Shown here one piece after another: positions 1 to 12,300 of a stretch of DNA of 64,000 nucleotides. Under the pieces are notes generated by a model, which had not been told where the DNA came from, did no database searches, and saw nothing but the letters and a program-made list of their open reading frames with translations. The translations under genes were made by a program, and so were the position numbers. Every line of letters starts with the position of its first letter. The stretch's first letter is position 1. This DNA comes from Hofstenia miamia (Eukaryota > Xenacoelomorpha > Acoela), in assembly GCA_004352715.1 (NCBI GenBank), contig SCFE01000120.1:764613-828612 (forward strand), written 5' to 3'.

Positions 1-396
1 TATACATAACTTAATGAACCACAATTCGGACTGGGTAATCAAAAGACCCCCAGAAGCAACTTGTCGCCCCGTGCTAGTGAAAGCACTCCCGAATTGTCGC
101 TGGTCTTAAGCAATAAGTTTCATTTAAGATAATAGATAAATAAGAAATACAATGGTAAAGACGGCAGTTAAGAGTAGACAAAGTCTATTGAACGATCACT
201 ACAGTTGTCTCAGTTTATATACAAAAGATTCAGTTATTACCTGCCTTTGTTTACAATACTTCAGATAGCAACGTAGTTTAACATGATCAATTATAATTCC
301 CTCGTAAAATTCAATTTGAGCAAATAAAAGCACCAGCAAGGGGACATCAAATTAATAGCAATGAACTAATATCGAAAATGATCAAAAACGTCATGA

Positions 397-438
397 TGAC
401 GTCATAATACAATGAATGTAAATTAAAAAGATATAAAA
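397..438 (+). promoter_or_regulatory. CRE palindrome plus TATA box, promoter-like
   Basis: A perfect cAMP-response palindrome TGACGTCA (397-404) lies 27 bases upstream of TATAAAA (432-438). This spacing would suit a pol II core promoter firing rightward at about 465. No open frame follows closely, so it may serve a non-coding 5' exon or a dead LTR, or be chance in AT-rich DNA. Confidence 0.25.
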
Positions 439-1912
439 GGCAACTAAATCCCCGAGTGACTCTACACTAAAAACAACAAAAGATTAAGTAGAAATTAGAA
501 ATTTTCAAAAAAAACTCAAACGCTAATACTTTTTTTGATTATCATATGAATACTTTTACTAAATTTGAAAGGATCTAATATTTAAAATCTTAGAAAGTAT
601 TTTTCGTATTATAAACTAGAAATTATTGTATATTTACATTAGTGCAAATGTATTCTCTTTTTTGAAAACTCATTAAATAGTTCTTCAATGCAAGTTGCAT
701 AAGTTTATGCTTTTTTTTAATGCTTGAAATTCACAAAGAATGCAAAAAAAAATTTAAAATAGCCTATTAAAATGTGTACAATTTTAAGCTATAAATCATT
801 TATATTTTGCTAAGTGAGTAAACATTTTTTGCAAATAATAAAATATATTGAAAAGGAGAATTACCAAACTTAGGATGGGAATGACTCCCCTAGAAGCAAG
901 GGTTGAAATTGTAGCTGCATATGCAACACAGAAGCATTCAAAAAGGCTGGTAGTCATGATAGCAATTTAGTATTGATTTTCTTTTCTCTTGCTCCAATTC
1001 AATTAAGATCAAGGATCAAAATGCAAGCTTTAGAATGAAAAATACTCTATTATAAATGACAGTGGAGCATTCCAATGTAAAGACTGACAACATTGCCTAA
1101 GCCCTACTCAGCCTGCCAATAGTTTTCTTAATGAAACTTGGTGACTTTTCCTAAGAATTTTTGGACGTCCTTAGACCAATAGAAATCTTCTAAACATCAG
1201 CTTACTTTTTTATGGCATTGTTTTACAACCAGGGTATGGACTTCTAATTTTGGAAAAATTTATTATTATTGTCAATGTGAAAAAAAGTAAGCAAAATAAG
1301 CCAGAAAGTCAAGTTTGATAAGTTAGGAATTAATTCTAATGAATTTAATCATTTCCAACTGCAAAAACCAATATTAAGTATATTTAAAAAAATCTTTAAA
1401 TTTTCCAGATTAGATAATAATGCTGGCATCACATTTCTGATTGCTAAAATTTGATGGTGCTGATATGAAGAATATTTACACAAAATTTCGTTTTTGTATC
1501 ATTCCAATCTAGTATTTCATAGCAAAAGGAAATCCTCATTTTGCAAGCCTGAGTAGCAGAAAAAACCCAGGTAGAATAAGGTTACCAACATCAGATAAAT
1601 AAGTCTCTATATGAACTTTGGAACTAGGAATGATTGTTTTTCAATTCAGTTTTGATTCTTAATGAATATGTGGCTTAGCAACACTCAGCAGCAGATTTTA
1701 TTTGATTTATGTTTGGGAGTGCAATCATTTTCATTTGAGGGAAAATTATAGCAAGCCTGCTTTTTTTCACACATTTAATGTTATAAAATATTGATACTGG
1801 TGGTGTCAGACAATTTCTTATTAAAAGTAATAAAGGAAATTGACTCTTGAACTAAAATAACATCAGAAATGGGAAGAAGGAGTCAGAACTGTTTTTTCCT
1901 TAAACATCTTGT

Positions 1913-2022
1913 AGGGGGGGGGGAGGGGGCGTGNNNNNNNNNNNNNNNNNNNNNNNNNNNNNNNNNNNNNNNNNNNNNNNNNNNNNNNNNNNNNNNNNNN
2001 NNNNNNNNGGGGGGGGGGGGGG
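1913..2022. repeat. poly-G tract interrupted by an assembly gap
   Basis: Runs of G flank a gap of N from 1934 to 2008, with a GGCGTG unit on both sides. The assembly evidently broke on a long G homopolymer or a short tandem repeat. Confidence 0.8.
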
Positions 2023-2529
2023 CGTGAGGCATATTGGAAGATTGAGATGTTAACTATGTGAGCAAAGCTAATAGAAGCAGAATGTAATGAATAAGGCTAT
2101 AGCAAAGCAATGAAGATTACAAAAAACTTGCATAGAAACATAAATATAACTTTAAAGACAACTGAAGTAAAATTGGTCTTCCATCTAGTGATTCAAAAAA
2201 TATTTTTTTGATATTTTTTGCATGAAATTACAAAATCACATGAAACATTTAATTATGTATTCATTTCAACAAAATTTCTTTTTTTTGGTTAGGAAATAGA
2301 ACTGTTGGATTTATATTTCAATGTTAAAATTTTATTATTTTTACATTTAACATGAAACAAAAAAATCAAAGAAAAAGAAAAAAGAAAAGACAACATCTGA
2401 CATAATTGGAATTGATTGAAAATTATATTTATCATCATGCAGTTACATCAATTAAATTACACAACAGTTAAGTGATCTTCATATAACATCTCTGAAAGCG
2501 TCCAGTGACACTGTTGAAGAAAGGAATTT

Positions 2530-5165
2530 TTGTAGTATATGCTTGATTGAAGTACCAATTTGTTTAAAGGGCTTTGTTAAGGAACATAAAATACAAGGAA
2601 TTGTTTGTGACGGCACAGGCTTACTTCCAAGAAATTCTGGGGTTCCAATCAATAGGCTGCCAACACTTAAAGAAATCTGTGATTCAACTATTCCTACTCA
2701 GAAACATATTCCTGTTGCATGTTGCAATTTATTTGCACAAGCATTTTCAGATTCAATACATTCTGTAACAAGAAATCCAAAGGAACTCAATAATTGGATT
2801 AAGTTCTTTATTTTGAGTATTTGTGTTATGAGGGCTCCACCAAGATCAGGATACAAACACAAAAAATATGAGAAAAACAACATTAACAAATGACTGCAGA
2901 GATGAAAAAATGGGGAAGCCTATCAATCATGGTATGAGATGAGGTAGTTGTGACCTGTAAAAAATCCAGGAAAAACAACGAATTGAAATTAACTCCAGGT
3001 CCAAATTTTGCACGTGCTAGAGTCTTTGGTAATGACAGCAAATTCAAGAAAGCAATTTCAGCTTTAGGCTCAGAGACATTGTCTTTTGATTATGCCACAT
3101 TGGAAGTTTTAAAATCCAAACATCCCGCAGAGAATATTCAAGCAATTAATGTAGAAGACATTGTTCCTCCTCCTAATATTTCTGAGAAATTTTCCTTGTG
3201 AAACAGCTGCGGGGTGTTCAAAATTATATGTCTCTCCTATAATCAATGCAATTCAATGTCCTTCACCAGAATACAGTCAAAATACCTTAGGTGCTTTGGT
3301 TTACTTGATAAATTTATTTATTTGTGGAAACACTCCAACAACAGTTGCTCCATTTCTTTGTGGTGCAAATCTTTTTGCATTGCAGTTGGCAAAATTATGC
3401 ATTGCATAGTGGCTAAATGCTTATGCCGTGTTTCAAGTTAGAGATCACTTTCCAGAACTTCTACCATGGGTCAACTATTGCTATGGTAATTCATCTTGGC
3501 TCCCCTTTAATAAAAATGTCATTATATCAGATTCTGGTACACAACAAGGAGATCCATTATCTCATTTATATTTTGTGTTGACAATTCCTCCTATAATTAA
3601 AGAGATTGCAGAAATTTTTCAAGACCTTTCAACAGTAGTATTTTACCTAGATGATGGTTCTATTGTTGGCCCTGTGGACGTACTTGCATCAGCATTTAAT
3701 TTCATATGCACTAAATTTGCTCAAATTGGCCTAACAGTGAGCATTGATAAATGTGAGACATGGTCACCAAATATATGTATTGACATGCCAAGTATTCCTG
3801 ATTCAATAATACGCAAAACTGAGGGCTTGGTGATTCTTGGAGCACTGCTATCTAAAAACTGTTCTTTCCATGAAGAATTTTTTCTCAGCCATGTAAACAA
3901 AGAAATCAATCTACATAGTTTGGTTGATGAATTAAATGATCCACAGCTGGAACTCTATTTACTTCAATGTTCTACTGGTTTGCCAAAGATTATTTACTTC
4001 CTAAGAACATGCAATCCTAATAGTATTGACAAAGGTCTATCAAAATTTGAAAATTCAGAGCATGCTTGCCTTGTATTTGCAAATCTGTAATTTCTCAATG
4101 ACAAAGACTTCAGGCTGAATTGCCTATTCATCTTGGTGGTCTTGGTATTTGAAATGCCTCTTCATATGCCTCAGTTGCCTATCTTGGGTCTCATATAGAT
4201 TGTAGGAATCAAGCATGCCCATTCAAATACACTGTCATCAAGTGATAATCCATTTAATCATTTAAATCACAAAAGCATATAACAGAAAAGTATGATAAGC
4301 AGTTATGGCACAGAATACAGTCTGACACAAAAATGAATCAGGACAAAGCCAGGTTGTTTGCTTAGTTGTTAATTACCACATAGTGGTGATTGGCTTTCAG
4401 CCATTCCTATAAGTGCACTTATTTTAAAATTTGCACCTGCAGAATTCCAGGGTCCATTAGCATATCAACTTGGTATTTCAATGACCAGTAAAGAAATGCA
4501 ATGCCCAAAGTGTAATGGTAGATGGATATGTATATGGAGATCAGGCATTAGGATGTACTGGAGATGTGGAGAGAATTGCGTGGCATATATTCGTGATATA
4601 ATATATAATTGTGCTGTGAAAGCTGCATTGTCACCGATTTTAGAATACAGTAACATTGCAGTTTCTAATAGAACTCCATCTGGTGATGTATATTTACCAA
4701 CTTGCTCCAATGATCGTCCAGCTACTCTAGACACAACTGTTATTAGTTCCCTGGAATCATCAACAGAAATACATGCTGGAACTATTGCAAGTTAGGCATT
4801 AGAAGTAGCTGAAAACAGAAAATTTGTTAAGCATAGCCAAACTTGTAAAGAAGCAGGTATCACATTTGCTGCTATGGCTGTTGAAGCATTAGGAGGTTGG
4901 TCCTTATCTTCAAAACTGTTTCCAAAATTTCCTATATGTGTGCTGCAAGAGTAAATGATCTATTAAGTCTATGAAGATGCGTCCTTGTAATTAAATCAAC
5001 TTTAATTTGTGCACCTTCAGCAAATCATAGACCAACAAAGAAAAATCTTCCACAATCAGATTCAAGTTATTTTCAGAATAGAACTAGTTATTCTGGATAT
5101 CAAAGAATACTGCTTCCAGAGGAGATGCCAATGAATTCAAACCGGGAATTTATTTCAAGTGTTCA
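2530..5165 (+). pseudogene. decayed non-LTR-type reverse transcriptase with YLDDG core
   Basis: Broken remains of a retroelement polymerase, readable on the plus strand through several frames. Frame pieces at 2543-2893, 2950-3201 and 3428-4090 give in order: a segment ending in W-x-F-F...APPRSG, the palm motif QQGDPLSHLYF (about 3545) and the catalytic YLDDGSIVG (about 3650). A downstream piece at 4481-4920 has a CPKC-x-G zinc-knuckle-like motif, then an RPATLD...ISS segment and an ALGGWS ending. These resemble the C-terminal nuclease-like region that follows RT in LINE-like elements with QQGDPL/YLDDG motifs, known mainly from invertebrates and protists. Stops and frameshifts separate the pieces, so it is dead. 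No target duplication or poly-A tail could be defined. The family name is uncertain, but RT identity is clear from the two motifs. Confidence 0.75.
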
Positions 5166-6001
5166 AATACTTAATAGTGAATATTTTACTTAAATTAATC
5201 ACATTGTACATTTTGATTCATTTCTTAATTATTGTAATATTGATTAATAAAAGTAAATTAACTAAAAAAAACAAAATTATTGGCTGTTAAATGTTTTAAC
5301 TTTGTGAAAATCCTCAAACATAGAAAATTTCACAGGTTTGCAATGATATTTGTGATAAACATAAATTTCTGCAGTTGAATGATTTCTACCAGAAATTCTT
5401 TCAAATAATAATAGCAGATATTTTTAGTGAAGGATACTGAAGTTCAAATTTGCTTTATAATTGCTGAATTTGACCATCATGTATATATAGTTGCTAAGAG
5501 AATTTGTTGAAGGTAGTCAATACATTTCCACACACACACACATAGGGGATAAAATTTATATTGTCTGAATAAAATTTTAGAAATACCACTGTAATTAAAA
5601 AACCAATGGAAAAACACATAATAAAAATCATCCAAATTAATAAAGAGTCACAGTAGCTTCAAGATAGTAGCCTTATTATTAGAAACCCTAATCTCATTTG
5701 CTTACTTATTTAATCAATATAGAGCTTGTATTATAAATTCAAAAGGAGTTTTAAATCAGGCCATAAACTAATAACTATATTTTTAATATATTTCTAGATA
5801 TTCTACTAGCTTTTGGAATAATCTCCTTGAATCATTTATGGATCCATCTTAAATTGCTTCACAAGCAGCATTTTCAAGTGGATAATTGAATAAACATTTT
5901 TTTTCATCTTATGAAAGATGTTTTTTTAGTTAAACTTACATATTAAAACTACATAATTGTATTTACTAAAAAATATATACGACAATTCAAAATGAAAAAG
6001 G
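5166..6001. other. no gene recognised
   Basis: AT-rich sequence with a short (CA)n at about 5529-5543. No convincing exon, RNA gene or terminal repeat seen. Confidence 0.4.
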
Positions 6002-6207
6002 TCAATTTATTGTCGAATGAAAACTACGACCTTTAAAATTTTGTCTAATATGAGTGTTTACGCAGCAGAAGTATACAGGGTTCAACATAATGAATACTGA
6101 ATAAAAAATATATCCAATCATTTGCATGTCGAAAAGATTAAGGACATCCTCAAAACTGATTTTGGTATTTCTGTAGTAAAGGAAATAGAAGTATGGAAGT
6201 ATATCTC
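6002..6207 (-). CDS. GPCR exon 5: TM6 end, TM7 with NPVYF, C-tail
   Basis: The acceptor TTTTGTTTAG|GAGAT completes the split glycine codon of exon 4. It encodes DILPYF (TM6 proline), an acidic third outer loop, TM7 ending LNPVYF and a helix-8-like NTHIRQNFKG, with a stop at 6002-6004. An AATAAA overlaps the last codons at 6006-6011. Confidence 0.7.
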
Positions 6208-6283
6208 CTAAACAAAATGATATTATCATATAATGTAATTATACTTGATTTTAAAAATGCGAAATAAAAATATATTTACATCA

Positions 6284-6319
<36 letters not shown>

Positions 6320-9300
6320 NNNNNNNNNNNNNNNNNNNNNNNNNNNNNNNNNNNNNNNNNNNNNNNNNNNNNNNNNNNNNNNNNNNNNNNNNNNNNNNNN
6401 NNNNNNNNNNNNNNNNNNNNNNNNNNNNNNNNNNNNNNNNNNNNNNNNNNNNNNNNNNNNNNNNNNNNNNNNNNNNATATATATATACAGGGGTACACCC
6501 AGCTTTTCTATGAGTAGGGGAAAACTTTGTAAGACCATATCACACTTGATCATTATAAAAAGTATAAGTTATGTCATAAAGCTATTGCATTGTTCCAGAA
6601 AGCATTAATTCCAGACCACCCACTAAATGATCTAATCCCTGATCAGTTGCGTTTCTTAACCCACTTTGCAATGGAAAAAATCAATCTTAATCACTAATTT
6701 TATGTAAATGTCTTTAGTCAACATTTATTTTCTATTTTTGTACAATGGGTTCAATAAACATTACGTCTACTACGACTACTACTACTTTTCAAAAGCTTTA
6801 TTAGCTACTAAAAACTACAAAAAGAGAACAAAAAATTTGCAACAAATAAATTGGCAAATATATCCCTATGCATTTATGAAACACGAAAGTTATGTGAGTA
6901 CTTCTTTGATGGACCAGTAATGTATAAGAAGTACTCTTTTAAATCCTGCCTCTTAACCATGAAATCCCTTAACACCAATGGCAATTTATTATAAAAATCA
7001 CATGTAGCATTAAAAAACATTTGTGCACCATACTTGTTACTTATTCTTGAAATTTTGATAAAGGAACTACATCTTTTATTATACTGTAATTAATCATTTC
7101 TGTAGTTTATTGGAAAAATTACATTTTTCCCTTTTATTATTCCTAAGAAGTATAGTAGAGAAAGGTATTTGACATAACTTTTAGCTTTCATTATTCTATA
7201 GTAATTGTAATACTTTGACAGATGTGAGAATCTTTACACAAATTTGTCCAGTGCATTCCAAAAAACGATGTTAGAATTGTTGCATAAAATAGATGCATAT
7301 CCAACTACGCCATATATCTGACTTCGGACACAGTTTATTAGAAAGTTTTTTGGAATGTAGTTCTTCAAAAGTTTATTTTTGATTAAAAGATGTGTATAAG
7401 AGAATTTTTTATTAATGAGGCCTTTAAAGTCTAGAGTATTAATAGGAACACCAAGATATTCAGTTTCATTTAAAACCTTAATATTTTCGCATCCCATTTG
7501 AATTAAAAGTTCTCCATTGAATTCATGTCCAGGTTGAAGTACAAAAAATTTTGCTTTCTTAGTATTAAGGTTAAATTTATTGCACTGAAAATATTCTTGA
7601 ATTTTGATAAGGTCTTTTGTAGGCTTATGAAGAGTCACCATTTTTGAAGCATTTATATTAAAGATCATATGGTATCATCACAATTTGGCAATGGGAAACT
7701 GAATTTGAAATGTCATTGACATATATTGTAAATTGCAAGGGCCCCAGGGACAGACCCTTGAGGAACTCGTCTAATAAGATGCATTGGATTGGATTTATGT
7801 TTTCCTATTCTCACGGATAGATACCTATCACTGAGGAAGCTTTCAATTAAGGTTAAGGCGTCTGTACTAAAACCATACTTTCTCAACTTTATCAGTAATA
7901 TTTCGTGAGACATACTGTTAAACGGTTTGGAAATATCAAAAAATGCTATTGAAACATATTCTCCAGAAATTAATGCCTTACGCCACAATTCAACAGAAAA
8001 CCTGCTATAAGGATATTACACAATTATTAACGGATACCAAAATATGAAATACTGATCAGGCCATGCCAGCTGGTATTACTAAGAATTAGAGAACAAAAAG
8101 TTTTCGAAGAATCTTGCATTGATCAAGGATTGTTTGAGAGCACTTCCAATCTGTCAGAATACTTTCAAATGGTTGGCAGCACCTTTCATTCTGTTAATAA
8201 GCATATCAATGTAATTGTAAGTGATTTTTTCAAAATTAAAAAAGCAGTTGGTGAAAATAGTTACACCTTAATAAGATATGCATGCATCCCGTGTTCAAAG
8301 CTGTAGTTGAGTTGAAAGCTTTTGAATAAAATAGCACTTACTATTCATCCAATCGCCTGCAGGCTCTCATTGTCGAATGTAAAATACTGAGAAAAAATAA
8401 TGGCGAACTTCATGTGCTTAGGTCTAGAAAAATATCAGATGACGCTTAAAGAGGGAATAGCTGTTGAAGGAATAATTACAAAATATTGAGACTATGTTGA
8501 TAAAGCAAGAACAATTCCTCACTTATAAACCTGCTTCACTGTATTTTTGCGGTGATTCCTATCAGTGCAGCAGAGGCTGACAAAGGTATTCTAAAACGAA
8601 TTATATTTATTCATCATTGTGAGCAACATCGACAGTTCATCACTTATCAGTTTTGTTTACTGTCAATATTGTAACATCAGTCGGTAGTTATTTATCGCCA
8701 GATCACGCGCTTTTCGTGTTGACTAGTGACTAGTTCTTTTCATGTTTGTACGTATTGTAAATACGCATTGTATATAAGACACCCAAGCATCTGTAAATAG
8801 AGAAATAGTTTAACTGTGTTCTCTTGTTTGCTAGAATCACCCCAGTGATTCTACAATATAAATGATCTACCACGTCATCTATAGTATGCACAGAGGGTAA
8901 TAAACAGATGGTTGGTTATTCAGCGTCAAACATCTGATAATAGGTGTTGGAAGACAACAGGTTAGACAAAAGAAAACTTGGGGTGTATGAAACCACTTCT
9001 ATGTGCATAGTACAATAAATTGTATTGATAATTTTGTTTTTTTATTATCTTTGTATAACATATAGCATTGCAATTCAATTTTTCATTCAAAATTCAGTGG
9101 AACTAGCTAAGAAAAGCCCATGAAACATGCAACCCCACCTTGCACATTTATAAGTTTGAAATATTTATTCAAAATTGAATTTAACAAATGTCTACCTATC
9201 TCAGTTTTAGGAGCTCCTTTATTAATTATTTAGGAGTACATCCCTGAAATAGAAAGCTTTCATGAATCCTTATATTTTTAATTTTTGGTAATCAAACTCT

Positions 9301-12300
9301 CTTTAATAATTGTTCTACGTATGTATACACCATTGCGCAAAATCTTACATTTTAATGTAAATACGAGACTAGTAGCAATTACTTGAAGGCCATTTTGCAG
9401 TAAAATTCACGATTTGTGCGTTGACAAGCAATAAGTTATTTACACTGAATTTGCCTGAAAATAAGCCTTTTCTAAGCCCTCTTAAGACTATTCTTCAGCC
9501 AAATTTAGCATTGTTGTAAACACTTAAGTGCTAAATGTAAGAGGGGAATTTAAATTCTAATGTAAACAATCAAGGGCTTCAAACTATTTTAATTATTGGT
9601 AACCTTTGCATGTATTAAAAAAACATTGTAAATATTATAATTACCTGCAATAAACAGCAATGACATGATCCAAAATAACAAGAACCTCATAATCCATTGA
9701 TGAACCCGAATACTCTTCTCGACAGATCTTGAAAACGTTCGCAGAACTGACCATATTTTGAGAAAAAGAAAAATGTAAAAGAGTGTACAGATCAAAATGT
9801 AGAAAGAATCAAACAGTGTTCCAGTAATTCCAAAGGTTTCAAGCGCATGATTGAAGTCTGAATATCATTTACAATAAAAACTTTTATATTTTTCAGTAAT
9901 ACACCATTTTGCATTCATGCATGATTATCCAAATAAAATAATTTTAACTGACTATTAATATCACTCGTTATGTTAAACTCCAAAAATTTGGAGTAGGTTC
10001 GTCCAAAAATAGAATAAGTGAAATGTTTCAAATTACATTGGAATAGAATATAATGTAACATCAGTTGGTAGTTATTTATCGGCCAGATCACGCGCTTTTC
10101 GTGTTTACTAGTGTTTGTAAATATTGTAAATACGCATTGTATATAAAACACCCAAGCATCTGTAAATAGAGAAATAGTTTAACCGTGTTCTCTTGTTTGC
10201 TAGAATCACCCCTGTGATTCTACAATAAATACGAATAAAAAAAACAATGGAGTACTGTTAGAAGTTGTTTCCCTATTAAAAAGAAGGGAACTTGGTCAAT
10301 TATTAAAAATAGGTCTTTTTTGTGTCCTTGCCTCCGTTGCTTTTAGCTGCTTAAAATTAAAACTGAAGGACCACCTTATCAATTTCCTACAATTTAACTA
10401 ATTTCTTGTTTATTAGCTTGATGTGGTCAGGAATGATAGCAATTTCCGCGGTAAATATATTATTACGCGAGGAATTTTCAACAACATTTCAAACACAATT
10501 CACATTCATTATATGTTAATTTTTCCAAAATTTTATTAAAAATTGATTTGTTAAAAGTAAAAGGGTATCCATATCCGATAATATTCATTTACACCCGCCG
10601 TTACTCTCATATCACTAAGGAGTGCCGAACCTGGGCGGCGTTGTGGGCCACAAAACTTTTGAGTCATATACTGTTTATGTAATTTTGACGCATGAAAAAA
10701 TTGAAAATAAAGAAACACTTAACCTTAAACATTTTTTAAAAGACAAATTGTTTTTCCACGGTTAAGTATGTTTCGTATATTCTGAGATTCAGTAAAACTA
10801 GTAAGATTTCCTAAATTCTGGAAAACTTTGTAAGCCCATATCACAATTAAAAACACTTGAATGGTCTAGTAAGTCCATCTTGATCTTCAATGTAAATTGA
10901 ATCACTCTGTTTAACATAACGTTGATTTTCCATGCAAATATATATTACATCCCGAATTGAATTTTCTCTTACAATAGCCTGCTATTTGATACAAATTGCA
11001 TTTTTCATAATTTGATAACACGCAACTATATTGTGATAAAATGCAGCCTGAAAAAATTCAGGTGGAACCTTGTTTTCTACATCCTCCAGGTGATGACAAA
11101 TACGCATCAAATTTATCAACTTTAAGTAACTCTTTTAGATTATAAAATATCAGGACTTCTTACATGATATCTGCCAAATCGCGATTCAATATAATCTGAT
11201 TGAAACTTATCTAACAAAACAGCAATCTTTGTTCATGAAGTCATCACACAATACAATTAAAGTGTTGGTATAAGTAAATAATAGTATACTCATACTACTT
11301 TAGATTGTTTGCCAACTGAATGCTTATATTGATGAAGATCATCTGGTGCATTATCTTATAACTGATGGTCTAATTATTCCTGAATTTAATTTAACTAGAG
11401 ATAATTACCTTTTAATTGTAACAGATAATGTTTCAGGATCTACTTCAATTTAAAAAAAACAAATCCGTGATCATCGTCTATGCCTGAAACCGTAGTAAAA
11501 CCATTAAAATTAAGTGATTTAATATCATCCCATTGTAGTACATCACATTGATGAAATATTTCCATCCGGCTATTATAAGTCTTTTCTGTTCTTGATAAAT
11601 AATCTTGCCTTGAAGTAATACTAATATTCTTAAAATCCTGGGACTATATTGGGAATAACACTAATTTTTAAGCAAGGCTTAAACAATAACTCACTGATCC
11701 GTGATTTTTGGTTTGAAGTTGAGCTAATGATGAGGCAATCATCTTTAAAACGTCTCAAATAAACTCCAAAATTGGCAGAAAATTTTAAGTTTTTTCTTCG
11801 GATATTTATAATGAATTGATTCCTGATAGAAGAGTCTTTGGGAAAACTATAGTTGATTTGCATTTGAGAGCAACACAAGTGCGTGGCATTATAAACGAAT
11901 AGTGTAAAACGGAAAGAAAATGACTATTCAAATGCATTAAAACCAAAATATATGATATGTCTTAATTTGATAGGCACTTCACAAGATAACTCTGAAAATA
12001 AATGATTGAATCTATAGTGGACCTAATACGAGGTAAGCGAATTGTAGTGGTAGAAAAGAAGGTTCCACTAGTCTCCTCAAAAAAGCTTGCACTACAACTT
12101 CTTCAAAATGGCGACTCAAGATATTTGGTTATTGCAATATCACGCAACTAACTTCTAGCAAGAGGTACCTCACATTTAGGAATAAGCATAATGCTTTGTT
12201 CTTTATGCTAATTTAGGAAAACGTCGCAAGAGGGATATAAGTTCCAAATATAGTGAAATGGAGTTGCTTAGCAGGAAAAAAATTCAGAGAATTCGATGAT

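Larger units (their letters stand above)
1..2530. other. AT-rich region without a recognisable gene
   Basis: I see no open frame of note, RNA gene or transposon terminus here apart from the CRE/TATA pair at about 400 and the poly-G tract with a gap near 1.9-2.0 kb. The first 120 bases are less AT-rich than the rest but I cannot assign them. Confidence 0.5.
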
